From positions 1 through 64,000 of the forward strand of contig JAIXMQ010000041.1 of NCBI GenBank assembly GCA_025716855.1: a stretch of 64,000 nt of DNA. Direction: 5' to 3'. The position numbers and the translations under genes were made by a program. Of the stretch, positions 49,468 through 60,051 are shown piece by piece. The stretch is from Pilaira anomala (Eukaryota; Mucoromycota; Mucoromycetes; Mucorales; Mucoraceae). Position 1 is the stretch's first letter. Each line of letters begins with the position of its first letter. Under the pieces are notes generated by a model. It was given only the letters and a program-made list of their open reading frames with translations. It did no database searches and had not been told where the DNA came from.

Positions 49468-50054
49468 TTATTGGTTATGGTCTTGTTGAAACGACTGTTC
49501 TTGTGGCCAAGCATTTGTTTCATTCACCTTGTTAAAGTTAAGTTGATCCACAGGAGAATCAACGGGAGATGAACCGGGTGTACCATAAGCTAAATTATTG
49601 ATAGCGGTACCACGATGAGCTAAATGACCATTAACATAAGTATGAGGAGAGTCGTTACCAAAGTTAGGCACACTTGAGTTCAAGATATTCTCATTATTGT
49701 TTTGGTTTTCATGTGAAGTTTCACGCGAATGAGGACGACTGGGTGGAGGTGTGTTTTGATGTGTCTCTTCTATCTTAATCTCTGTCTCTTTAGGTGTATC
49801 ACGACCAAGGACGTCGCTACAAAGTTGAGATAAAATACTTAATTTGGATCCTTCATCGTCGTCCTCTTCTTCTGTCTTCACAGCTAACTCTACATTGCCA
49901 TTATTTAAAACACCAGCTGCACTGATCACTGGAGTGTTACTGGCGCTGTTCGTATTCGTATTATTAGCGGGGTTAGGGGATTGCTGCATTCCATAAGAAC
50001 CATTAACAACTTGCTGTTGTTGATGTTGTTGCTGTTGTTGATGTTGTTGCTGCT

Positions 50055-50098
<44 letters not shown>

Positions 50099-50101
50099 TG
50101 C

Positions 50102-50144
<43 letters not shown>

Positions 50145-51141
50145 GCAGTTGTTGTTGAGGGGAAACAATATTCATAGCTTGATAAGATAATACAGAAGGG
50201 TTGGTAGGGTACATTTGTTGCATATTAGTAGGTATCATATACGCTTGGGACATGATATTGTTATTATTTGCATAGGCATAAGCGTCATAATGCCCTTGTG
50301 CAGGGAATGGTTGATAATGGATTGGTAAAGCATTAGCACGTACACTTGTGTTTTGAACGTACAAGTTGGGATTAACCATTGGAGAAGCTATCTTGGGAGT
50401 TGAAGCGCCAGAAGAGGTACCACTTTCTCCACCTAATATAACCAATTGTTAATATATAATTCTCCTTATAGGAAGATACATATCCACTTACCTGACTTAT
50501 TTCTCTTCTTATAAGGGCCGCGCTTGACACCTTTCTTACGTTCCTTACGAACTGAATTAACACATGTATCGGTTAAACCATACTTGATACAACGTTGGCA
50601 GGGTCGGCCAATATCACATTTCTTACAAGCCTTTTGGCAATTCACTATATTAATTTTTTTTTTTACGGGAAATTATTAATATATCATTCGAATTATCAAG
50701 ATCGACTTTAATTTATACTGTACCACATGCATTCTTAACCTGCTTTCTTTTAGGTTTACCATGAGCACCGATATCCAAAGTAGGCGCAGGTATCAACTGT
50801 TGTGGCTGTTGTGGCTGTTGGTGTTGTTGGTGTTGTTGGTGTTGCTGTTGCAATTGTAACTGTTGTTGTTGTTGTTGTTCTTTTCTTTGAGCAGCAGCTA
50901 AAACAGACAAAGGCTGCATAGAAACAGGACTGTAGATAGCAAGGTTGGGACCGTTCAGGTTCAAAGGTTGTTGTTGTTGCTGTTGCTGAGGCTGTTGTTG
51001 CTGTTGTTGTTGTTGTTGTTGCTGTTGTTGTTGTTGTTGTTGCTGTTGTTGTTGTTGCTGTTGATCCTGAGGTTGTTGTTGCTGTTGCTGAGGCTGTTGA
51101 GGGCTCTCGTAACCGGGAAAATAAGGTGTGAATTGTTGCAT
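49468..51141 (-). CDS. Zn2Cys6 transcription factor, ERT1/AcuK-like zinc cluster, polyQ
   Basis: Three exons in transcript order (51141-50724, 50644-50492 and 50432-49468) give 511 aa. The zinc cluster has Cys139, 142, 149, 155, 158 and 167, spanning CQKACKKCDIGRPCQRCIKY and followed by VRKERKKGVKRGPYKKR. This is the text of the ERT1/AcuK/RDS2 group that activates gluconeogenesis genes in ascomycetes; equivalent targets here are inferred. The cluster is interrupted after Cys139 by intron 1. Two long polyglutamine tracts (coded at about 50990-51085 and 50010-50155) flank it. I see no PAS domain in the C-terminal half, which is Asn/Ser/Pro-rich. Confidence 0.88.
50010..50155. repeat. CAG/CAA repeat coding polyglutamine
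   Basis: Mixed TTG and CTG triplets on the plus strand, read as CAA/CAG on the coding strand, form a nearly pure Gln tract of over 40 residues with a few His. Confidence 0.95.
50974..51105. repeat. CAG/CAA repeat coding polyglutamine
   Basis: Second Gln tract of the same protein, broken by a few Pro and one Asp, near its N-terminus. Confidence 0.9.
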
Positions 51142-51545
51142 TTTACTATTATTACTATTTTAGTTTAGTTTAGTAACAAAGAGTAGGAGTTGAATGTCAA
51201 AACTGAACTTACATTGGGTAAATGTCACTTAAAAAAAAAGGGGGGGACCTTGTTTTTTATCTTCGGGGAGGAGTGTAGTGTTTACGTTAAAGAAAAGGAT
51301 TTATAACAAATTGTAATCGAGTCAAATAAAAAAGGAAAGGATGGTTTTGATTCTCGATGGAAAGGATTCCCTAAGTTGTATTTGTTCAAAGGGAGTTGGT
51401 TTCGAAAAAAAATAATAGTAAACCGGAGTCGCTGTGTACTGTATTAAAAAAAACCAAGTTTTCGGAGCACCAAAGGGGAGGAACTTTGTTTAATAGCAGC
51501 ACAAAAACAGAAAAGGATTTTATCTGTATTAACGAAACAAGCGAA

Positions 51546-51581
<36 letters not shown>

Positions 51582-51584
51582 TAA
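51142..51584. other. Leader/promoter region of the zinc-cluster gene
   Basis: Spacer between the zinc-cluster gene start and the hydrolase gene end. It includes an A run of about 30 nt at 51547-51577. No gene is seen. Confidence 0.6.
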
Positions 51585-52610
51585 TCAAAGCCTTGTGTGA
51601 CTGTTTGTCGTGCCATTTTGTTCAAGTATATTCGTCAAAAACGCTTTGAGTTCTTTACGACTTGCTGGTGAGGAAGGTAAATAATGTCTATACAAAAACG
51701 AAAAAAAAAAAAAAATTAATTAAGCTTTTCGTTTCAAAAAAAAAAAAAAATTGACATAAAAAAAAAGCTGCTGCATTTTTAGTTTACCCTCCGGTATGAC
51801 GAAATATCTTGGGTTTCTCAAAAGCCTCAAGTAATGCATTCATTTTATCAGGTAATACGAAAGTATCCAGGTCACCAATGAAATGTAAACTGGGTGTCTT
51901 CACCTTTTTTTCCTTAGTTAACATCCAATTCGTAGCTACTTGCATTGTGGGTTTAAAGCCGGCGACAATAATAGAGAATTTGAAAGGAGTTTGTTCATTC
52001 TCCATCATTTCTGTCAATAATGCAGCAAATGCCCCCCCTTGTGAGAACCCTAAAATACCGTCAAATGGTCCCTATTATTTCTTTACGTAAGTCTGTATAC
52101 AGAATAACTTAAATCATAGTTCCTGCCTACCTGTTGCTTCAATACTCCCTTGATATATTGAACAGATTCCTTGTACCCTACAAAATATCCATCTGGCTGT
52201 ACTGGTTTATAGCCAGGAGCAAACCACCAACCATGCATTGCGTGCTCTGTTTGAAAATAAGAATTAAATGTTTGTACAATACTTGTCAGGATATTTATTT
52301 TGTCACCTTCAGATATTTCTTCTTTTTCAGCTGCTTCACGTTCTGTAGCAGTAGTATAACTAGGGTCAGCAATATGGTGAGGTGCTGTAACGTAAACTTA
52401 TCATGTATAGCCAGGGGGGGGGGGGTGTGTGTGTTTTTTTTAAAGTTAGAAATTTTTTGTTATTGCTCATGACAAGCTCATGGCTAGGTAGTTACCGAAA
52501 TCCGCCAAGTCTTCAACACTCTTTCTTACAACGCTAGTCTTCTTACTGAATAAAATACCATTTTGGGTATATCCGTGCAGACATAATATTCTCAACTTGC
52601 TTACACTCAT
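51585..52610 (-). CDS. FSH1/OVCA2-family serine hydrolase
   Basis: Five exons in transcript order (52610-52496, 52384-52307, 52246-52131, 52071-51788 and 51687-51585) give 231 aa. The start reads MSVSKLRILCLHGYTQNG, the usual first strand and oxyanion loop. The nucleophile is Ser113 in GFSQGG, the acid Asp170 in FIGDLD and the base His199 in GGHYLP. The Gly-His pair is split by intron 4. The family comprises small cytosolic esterases of uncertain substrate, related to human OVCA2. The alpha/beta fold and triad are complete. Donor sites are GTAACT, GTGACA, GTAGGC and GTAAAC. Confidence 0.92.
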
Positions 52611-52837
52611 ATAGGGTAAATTTAAGGGAAAAGGTGAAAAATAAATAATTGTTACTCAACATCTGACTTGACCAAAAATTCTCGGAAACACAAGCCAAAA
52701 TCTCGGAAACACTTGATTGTTTAGAGGCAATTTTTTATGTAATCGATAATTTTTATTGTAGAATGAATCTTAGTATTATGAAAGGGCCAGTTGTATATAT
52801 ACTGATAATGAAAAGGGTATCAAAAAAGATTTTTTTT

Positions 52838-55232
52838 TTATGACTGAGCTTCTACAGCAGGAGCAACAAATTTGAATTCCTCAAGCTGTGCACTCCACTC
52901 CAATTTCTCAATCTAAAATAATGGGATATTAATAAGCTGATAAGGCATATCTGTGTATGTTTTTACCTCTAATTCCTCCAGTTTTGATTTAAGTTCATTT
53001 AAAGTATTTTGTAACCTTTCAGTTTCAATTGAAGCTCTTTCATTATTGAATGTCTTGCTAAAACTTTCCATCTTTTGTTGATATTCTGCACACTGCACTT
53101 TCAACTTCTCTAAACTTTCTTCCTTTTGCGTTTGTTCTTCTTGTAACCTTGCGTTCTCTGCTTGAAGACTAGCCACAAGTTCCTCCATACTCCACCATTG
53201 CGACAATAACCCCTTAATATACCGCTTTTGCTCTTCCATATGAGTAGTATCTTCTTCCCATAATAACATTTGTTGTGTCAATTGTTTCACACGATGTTCG
53301 TTTTCGGTCATTTTATTCAAGGTGGGTTCCAATGTCTTTAATTCGTTCTCCAGTTCAAATATCTTTTGGCGCGCTTCATCTAGTTGAATTTTTTGTTCGT
53401 TTAATTGATTTTCATAGTCCTTGACTTGGTGTTCTGTGTAAGCCATTTGATTTTGCCATTCTCTTCTTGCTTCACGGTAGTTACGTAACTTGCCGGATTG
53501 TTCGTCTTCCCACTTGATATGTTTTTGCTTTGTAAGTGCAGATTCTGCTTTAAGTTTTTCAAAAGCAGAAGTAGTTTGATTTAATTGAGCCTTCAACATA
53601 CGCGTTGTATTATACTATAATTGTGTTTTAGATTTATAATTGTTTATGAAAGGAAGGTTACTTACCAACTGTTGTCTTTCAGCTTCTACAGAACTATCCA
53701 ATACATGTTCACGATGTAATCTACCGATATGTTGTAAATGTTGTTGCTTTAAAAACAATTCGAAATTTAACTCGTTTCTTAACAGCAAAACTTCACGTTT
53801 TAAAGCAGCTAGCAATAGTTTGGTTTCAGAAGATATGTCGTTTAATTTTAAGTCAGAGGAAGTTGTGTGTTCTTCTGGTGCGTTGCCAGAGGTAGGTTCT
53901 ACACCTGCGTCCCAAATATCCTCACCAACAAGTACTTCAGCCCCGCTTTTGAGTGCTTTATGGAGTGCGACAATGTTGGTGATCATGACAGGTTTATCAT
54001 CATCTTCTGATACTTGATTTTTATCGTCATCACCATCCTCTTTATCATGCTCTGTAGTAAGAGGAGTAGAGAGTTGTAATGTATCATTCTTCTTATCCCA
54101 TAGACTTTCATCTATTAAATCAGGAAGTTCACTATCTTCGTCTGTGATAGTATAGGCGACACGAGAAGCAGCGTTGGTAAGATCAAGACCCATGATTTGT
54201 GCAATGACATCAGGAGGTTCCATTTTCATCCAACGCGTCTTATCTGTGAGTTCTGTTTGAGCGTCCATAACAACTAAATTTGGATGTAACATGTGTCGTG
54301 TCACTTGAGGCTATAAAAATTATAGAGAAAATAAGTAAAGAAAAAAGAAGTGGAAATAACAAAAGCTATAAAACGTACAATGGTTCTGCCTTTAAATGTT
54401 TCTTCATCAAATTCTTCAGGTATTTTAAAACCATTGGAAGTAAAGTAAGCGTATGGTTTATGCAAGAATTTTAAAAAATTACATGGGTAAAGGCCGTAAA
54501 GAGAAGTAAAGAAAGCACCTGTTTGTGGGTTTGAAGGAGGAGCTGATAATTTTGAAAAGGTATAATCTACAGATAAAATAAAAAATAAAATAAAATAAAA
54601 AAAAGGTTTACTTAAAACAGCCGGTTTATTGACGATATAATTCATTAATTTACCAACACAATCCCATCCATCAGCTACAGTACGAGTTGGAGCATCATAA
54701 GCAAATGCGTCTGAACTTTGTTTCTTGCGTAAATCTCTTAATTGGTCCCAACAAATAGCTCTTGCGAAAATATAAAATAATTGAGGCAAGAATTTTGGAA
54801 GTGACGTACAAATACGAGGTAATAACATGATAAGGTTGGTGACTGAAATAGCAATTAAAGTAGTTGAATTGTCGTACTGTTAATATATAGGTTAGTATTA
54901 CTAAAGTTCATTCAAGCCCTTTTTTTCTTTCTTTTTTTTTTTTTACCATAAGTGATTGAAGCATAGAGGAAAATAAAGGAGTTTCAAGAATTTCATGCAA
55001 ATGAGTTCTCTACATGCAAAAAATTAGAATTAAGCTTTTTTTTTTTTTTTCTGTCAAGTAGAAATATAGAACTTTACTCTTCTTCTCATAAATTCACTTA
55101 ACAAGTAAACGATCTGTAACCGATGCTGGCTAGATAAAAAGTACCTATTTAATAAGTTAAAGAATTGCTGAATTAATTGTATCATTAGTTTTTCATATTT
55201 CTGATAAACGGTCATATAATAAAAAAAACAGG

Positions 55233-55274
<42 letters not shown>

Positions 55275-55936
55275 TTGGTTTCCGAAGCACCCACTGATAA
55301 CAGAATAATTGTCAAGTTTCTTGACCACTCATCTTGTTCCAAGTCTAACAAAGCTTGATGTTGCCTGCTCGTCTCATCTCGTTCAGCCTCTTGTCTTGTA
55401 TAACTACTTTCTGCCCAATCCAAGTACATGTTTACAATACGATGAAAATAAACACAAGTTTCAACATGATCTCGTACCATTTGTTGTTCCATGATTAAAG
55501 CGTCCGAAATAATCAAACGAGTTTCTTTTTTAATTTTGTTGGTGTAAGAAGCAGTGGACAAGATGGGCTCTAAGAGATGCCACCAGTCCTCGAATATTCT
55601 CTGTGGTCTCAACAAGCGTAATAGCTCTCGTAAACTACGTAGCAATATATAGTGCTGAGCATGCAATACTTGAGCTTTACATGAGACCACAGTTGCAACT
55701 GTATGTGGTTTACTGTTGCCGATGGTGAGTTCGTAAAAAGCTATGAGTTCCTGTGAAAATTTATCAATGGTTGCGGGGTCGACTTGGGCCAAACTAGTTG
55801 CGTCGCCTATGTTGGCACTGGTTTGTTCGTCCAAATAAAGTTCGATTACATCTACTGTGCTTTGACCCTCTGATTCAGATGTGGCGTTACGGACAGAGGT
55901 TGTAATGGATTTTAAGATATCTCGAAGTGTTACCAT
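52838..55936 (-). CDS. Hamartin (TSC1) homologue
   Basis: Eight exons in transcript order (55936-55274, 55200-55078, 55009-54947, 54876-54612, 54566-54379, 54310-53666, 53614-52967 and 52912-52838) give 889 aa, with all phases closing. The N-terminal half is helical-repeat text. The hamartin signature is FFTSLYGLYPCNFLKFLHKP, then HMLHPNLV and TRWMKMEPPDVIAQ. Residues about 565-865 form a long coiled coil. Hamartin scaffolds the TSC2 GAP, which switches off Rheb and so TORC1 under nutrient or energy stress. TSC2 is not in the window. The intron at 55201-55273 contains a 37-nt A run on the coding strand, about half its length. Confidence 0.85.
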
Positions 55937-57161
55937 AACTTTTTATTAAAAAAAGAGAGAGAAAAAAAGGATCATATTTTTTTTAAAGTTAGGGCATTTT
56001 GAATGCCATTTTTGAATCAAGGTAAACCCAGTCACGGGGCAAAAAGAAGTGACATTAGAACCTAACGTTATTATTGGCTTAAAATGTAGATATAGGTATC
56101 TCACATTGGTATTTTCACTTTGGTACGAATGCAGCTCGTGTTGCCACTGATTTTTTTTTTTTTTTGAGTGAGTGTTATTGCTTTGGCCAATCATAAACTG
56201 AATATAAGTCTTCCAAGTTGCTCGGATACTCAAACGCAACGTATTTTGAATCCTGATTACGTTTTGAGTTACAGTAAGAGCAGTAGAGTTCATCACCTTT
56301 AGAAAATGGATAGTTAAATGTTCTTTTGAAATAACTAAGAGAAATTTCAAAATAAGCTAAATCAAATTGAACTAAAAACAGCATGTATTTTTTTACTTCG
56401 AAACTTAAAGTGTAGAGTTTTATTATGTAATTAATTGAAATGATTTGTCGTTTAAGAAGACTTGCGGAGTTGTATAGTAGATATGGCACTATTCGCTTCA
56501 ACAATTCTATCAGACATTTTCTCTTCTCTTCTGATAATAACCTATTCAGCTCCTATACAAGTTTCCCACTCTCTTACAGACACTTACTAAAATTGTTGTT
56601 TGACGCGACTGTACAAAAATGGAAAGAAAATCAACCAAATTTTGCTAAACAAGAAGAAGCTAGATAACTATTCCATTAATTCGAATTTTTAGTAAGTGTA
56701 TATACGCATTTAAACAAACAGTCAAAAAAAAAAACGGCGTGTACTGCTGTGGGTACATATAAATAACCGCTTTCTTTAGATCAAAGTTGTATCTTGGAGA
56801 CATACGCGAACCTTTGTCTTTTTTCACTCAAGTATTACGAGAAAGATTATACGTCATCTTATTAAATAATTTTTTATTAAATATATATATGAAATAAAGA
56901 ACTTAATAAAAGGTCAAAACGCTTCTCCTCACAGGTATTGAGTTTGATTCTCCGCCATACAAATTCCAACTTTTCCCAAAGGAAAAAGCTCAATTTGTAT
57001 AGCACCCCTAGGCTAGGACCTATTATTAAATAATTTCCAAATATAAAGAAAAAAAAATAGCAATAAATGAATAGATATTCAAATAACAAATGAATAAAAA
57101 AAAAGAGAGAGACAATATATGATTAATATAAATAGATATGTAGTATTTCATATTATAATAC
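55937..57161. other. Interval between TSC1 and the THI5 relic
   Basis: About 1.2 kb with only the weak small frame at 56440-56667 on the plus strand. Overlapping minus-strand frames (55946-56504) show a Cys pair in YCSYCNSK but no recognised domain. Confidence 0.5.
56440..56667 (+). CDS. Small hypothetical protein, possible mitochondrial leader
   Basis: A 75-codon open frame begins MICRLRRLAELYSRYGTIRF. Its first 30 residues have six Arg and one acid, as in a mitochondrial presequence, and the end is helical and charged (DATVQKWKENQPNFAKQEEA). No family is recognised and no intron is needed. Chance cannot be excluded. Confidence 0.3.
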   Translation: MICRLRRLAELYSRYGTIRFNNSIRHFLFSSDNNLFSSYTSFPLSYRHLLKLLFDATVQKWKENQPNFAKQEEAR

Positions 57162-58223
57162 TTAATCGACTATTTCTGGCTGAGCAATACTGGGATATTG
57201 ACAACCTTTACAGCCTCCTTTAACAACACCCGTTTCAACAGTAGGGAGATCAACACCACCAGGCCCCTCAGGAAGCAAAGACCAAGTCAAGAATTCATTG
57301 GTTTGATTTTGTTTAAATCCAGTGTCGACAATGCTGAGTCTCTTACAATTATCGGTAACCTTATTCCAAATACGCTCGATATCAGTATCCAAATGTGGCT
57401 TCGTTTCAGCATATCTGCTGTAGGCAATAGAAGAACCAGAAATCATATCATACGTAGCGCGTTTGATAGCACAAAGATATTTTTCAATCTTATCAGGATT
57501 GTTTTGGATAAACTCTTCATTACCGATATAAAGAATCTAATTATTTTTTTTTTAAAAAAAAAAAGCTATAAGTGAGTTTAATTTAATATTCTTTTGTTTT
57601 CGGTTATTACCGAGCAGAAACAGCAGCACTCTAATTCAGCAAGTTCATCAATACTGAGCATCTTAACGTCATCGCGAGATCTTCCTTGTTCAACTGACCA
57701 TTCCTCGAGCTCAACTTGTTGTATATTTTCAATTCCGATACCGGCATCAATTTCACACTCAAATAATGGCATCAGTAACATTCATACCAACGCGTACAGA
57801 AACATCATCTTTGGGAGTCATGCCGAAATGGCTGGTCAGATCATCCAATTGGATCTTTTTGAATTCACCAATGTAACCGATACTTTGGCCTCAAAGAGAT
57901 ATAAAATCAGTAATACTACTTTTATGACTCAAATGAATGACACGAGTAAATGGCTTATCTAGAAGTGTACATACCAATTGACTTGATATAGTAACCTCGA
58001 GCTTTTCCAGCAATAGTATGGATTATAGCTTTCAATTCAAGATCGACTCGACCAGAACCAATAATTTCAGTAACGTCGGAAGGATTATTAGGTTCCAGAA
58101 TAGCTACCTTGATACCTTCTTCGGTAAAATAACCAAGCTTAGAAGCAAGGAAGAGCGGCAAATGATAAGGTGTAGACTTCCAGTTTTTAAGAGTACGGTA
58201 ATTTTTTCAGTAGTTTTTGTCAT
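57162..58223 (-). pseudogene. Broken THI5/NMT1-type HMP-phosphate synthase gene
   Basis: Reading leftward from the ATG at 58223, text of the thiamine pyrimidine synthase family is plain: PYHLPLFLASKLGYFTEEGI, AILEPNNPSDVTEIIGSGRV, the region of the substrate His (IIHTIAGKAR), [26 protein letters not shown], and the Cys motif ECCCFCS. Functional relatives make the pyrimidine half of thiamine from PLP and their own histidine. Here a one-base deletion in an A run near codon 13 breaks the start. The frame changes again after KSIG. A TGA replaces a codon before [11 protein letters not shown] second TGA plus a one-base insertion precede EIDAGIG. The conserved Gly before the Cys motif is Glu. The 3' part (57162-57446) remains open. 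Confidence 0.85.
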
Positions 58224-58540
58224 AACTAATAAGAATAAAAGGATGCATGTTTTTACAAAATTTCTTTAGACGCTGATGATTTTATAGTTGTTTTTTTTAT
58301 ATTATATATAAATATTTCACTAGAGAGATGATCTATCCGTGTAACATTTACAATAAGAGATATTATCTGTAAAGTTTTCGATGCATATAATCTGTATTCA
58401 CACGATGACTCAACTTGCATAAAAAAGGGTTTAATTGTTTGAAATTAAGTCTAGCTGAATTTGTGCAAAAAAAATTAAATTAAAACAAACTAGAAAAATA
58501 ATATTTGTGTGAAAGATAATCATGCATTTCATTTCAACCG

Positions 58541-58574
<34 letters not shown>

Positions 58575-58782
58575 TGATGATCTTAAAATATTTTTTATAT
58601 ACGAGAGTTTTGAAAGAAGCCGAGATTTTTAGCCGTATGTCATTCAAGCTCAAAATTATTATATATAAAGGTTTTATCAACGGTTTTAAGACATGTAAAA
58701 TTTGTGTCAATTTTTACTAGCTAATTTAGGCTTGTTCTATTATAATATATTTGAGTGTTGCCTTTTTTTTCTTAAAAAAAAA
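58224..58782. other. Intergenic region
   Basis: Spacer with a T run of about 27 nt at 58542-58568. No gene is seen. Confidence 0.6.
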
Positions 58783-60051
58783 ATGATTTCGCAACTATTA
58801 CAATATGTTTTTTTAATTGCGTTAGGGTCAATTCACCTTGTGAATGCAGAATGGCTATCAGCAATTCCAGGTACACCAGAAAGATCAATCAACAAAGTAT
58901 TTGGTATCCCTACTTGGATGGCACATATTAAAGGTAAACTTAAAGAAAAGGGTTTCAAAATTGCTATGCTTAAAAATAGATGATAGATTATGACGAAGAC
59001 GCAATGAATGCAACCACTGTATTTTCGGTTGTTTGTATTGCCCTTTCAACATTCTATGTACTCTATTTTATATTTTTCGTTCACTTTCCTAGCCTTCCTC
59101 GTAATCAACGACACCTAGGTCCTTTCAATACCCTTATTTTATCTTACCTGATCTCTACTTTATTTGCATCCTTCACATTTTCTATTATGAATGTAGGTAG
59201 AATTTGGGCTTCGTTTGGCGTATTTCATAACTTGTTTGAAATTGCACTACTTTCAAATCTCATGCTTCGTCAGAAATCAGTGATGTAAAAAAGAGAAGCC
59301 ATTATGATGGATATTTTCAAAAGTGAAAACTAAGTTTCCTTTTTTTTAGTGAAAGAAGTTTTGTCTTGAAATGCTTCATCTATGTTCTTGTTACTATGAT
59401 AATTACAATTTTAGTGCCTTGGCCTTTGGATGCACTGTTTTTCAAATTTCAAGGTTTAGCTACTGATTTCGCATTAGCTATTGATATGGGTAGACTTTAT
59501 TATCACAATAAAGCTATCCATAATAAAGCTAGTGTTGGCATGATGTTTATTTCCTCTGATGAGGGTGAAGTGGATGAATCCGATGAATTCAATAGTGAGT
59601 GCGATGAAGTAGTGCATAAATTGAAGAAACGGATGTTTGAAGAACGAGAACAAGTCATGGACGATCCTAACAAATCGTTATCTGCAGTAAGAATACCTGT
59701 TCATAAGAACATCCTGGTAATGTTTATTGCTTCATCTTTACATGCATTTGGTAATGCTATTGTTACATTTTCCAATCATTTTATCTAGTAAGATACCTTT
59801 CTTTTTTTTTTCATTATTTACTATCGATGTACTAATTTTTTTTTTTTAAAAAAAATAGTTGGATTATCTTTCAATTCATTTATGCTATTGCCTTTCCCAT
59901 GTACGCCTATTACTGTATAGTGGAGCCTAACACTAGTCGCTTGAGTTTCTATAAAGCAAGTAGACTTAAAGAAACACTCGTTGTATTATCAAGTATTGGA
60001 TTTGCTGGCACGTCTATTGCTATAGGAGCTTATAATGTTCTCAGCAAGTAG
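58783..60051 (+). CDS. Multi-pass membrane protein of unknown function
   Basis: Four exons (58783-58933, 58987-59284, 59350-59787 and 59859-60051) give 359 aa. Exon 2 uses the second AG (58985-58986); the first leads to a stop. A signal peptide (MISQLLQYVFLIALGSIHLV, then NA) is followed by a short lumenal region and about seven hydrophobic spans: TVFSVVCIALSTFYVLYFIF, LILSYLISTLFASFTFSIM, FHNLFEIALLSNLML, CFIYVLVTMIITILV, ILVMFIASSLHAFGNAIV, WIIFQFIYAIAFPMYAYY and VVLSSIGFAGTSIAIGA. An acidic loop (SSDEGEVDESDEF) lies between spans four and five. I do not recognise the family; a receptor-like or transporter role is only a guess. Confidence 0.7.

Noticed and set aside
49981..50190. Leucine-rich frame on the plus strand over the polyQ array
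   Set aside because: Shadow of CAG/CAA repeats read on the opposite strand; the same holds for 50968-51168.
55946..56504. Minus-strand frames with YCSYCNSK and FEYPSNLEDLYSVYDW
   Set aside because: They look partly protein-like but have no clear start, splice partners or known family.
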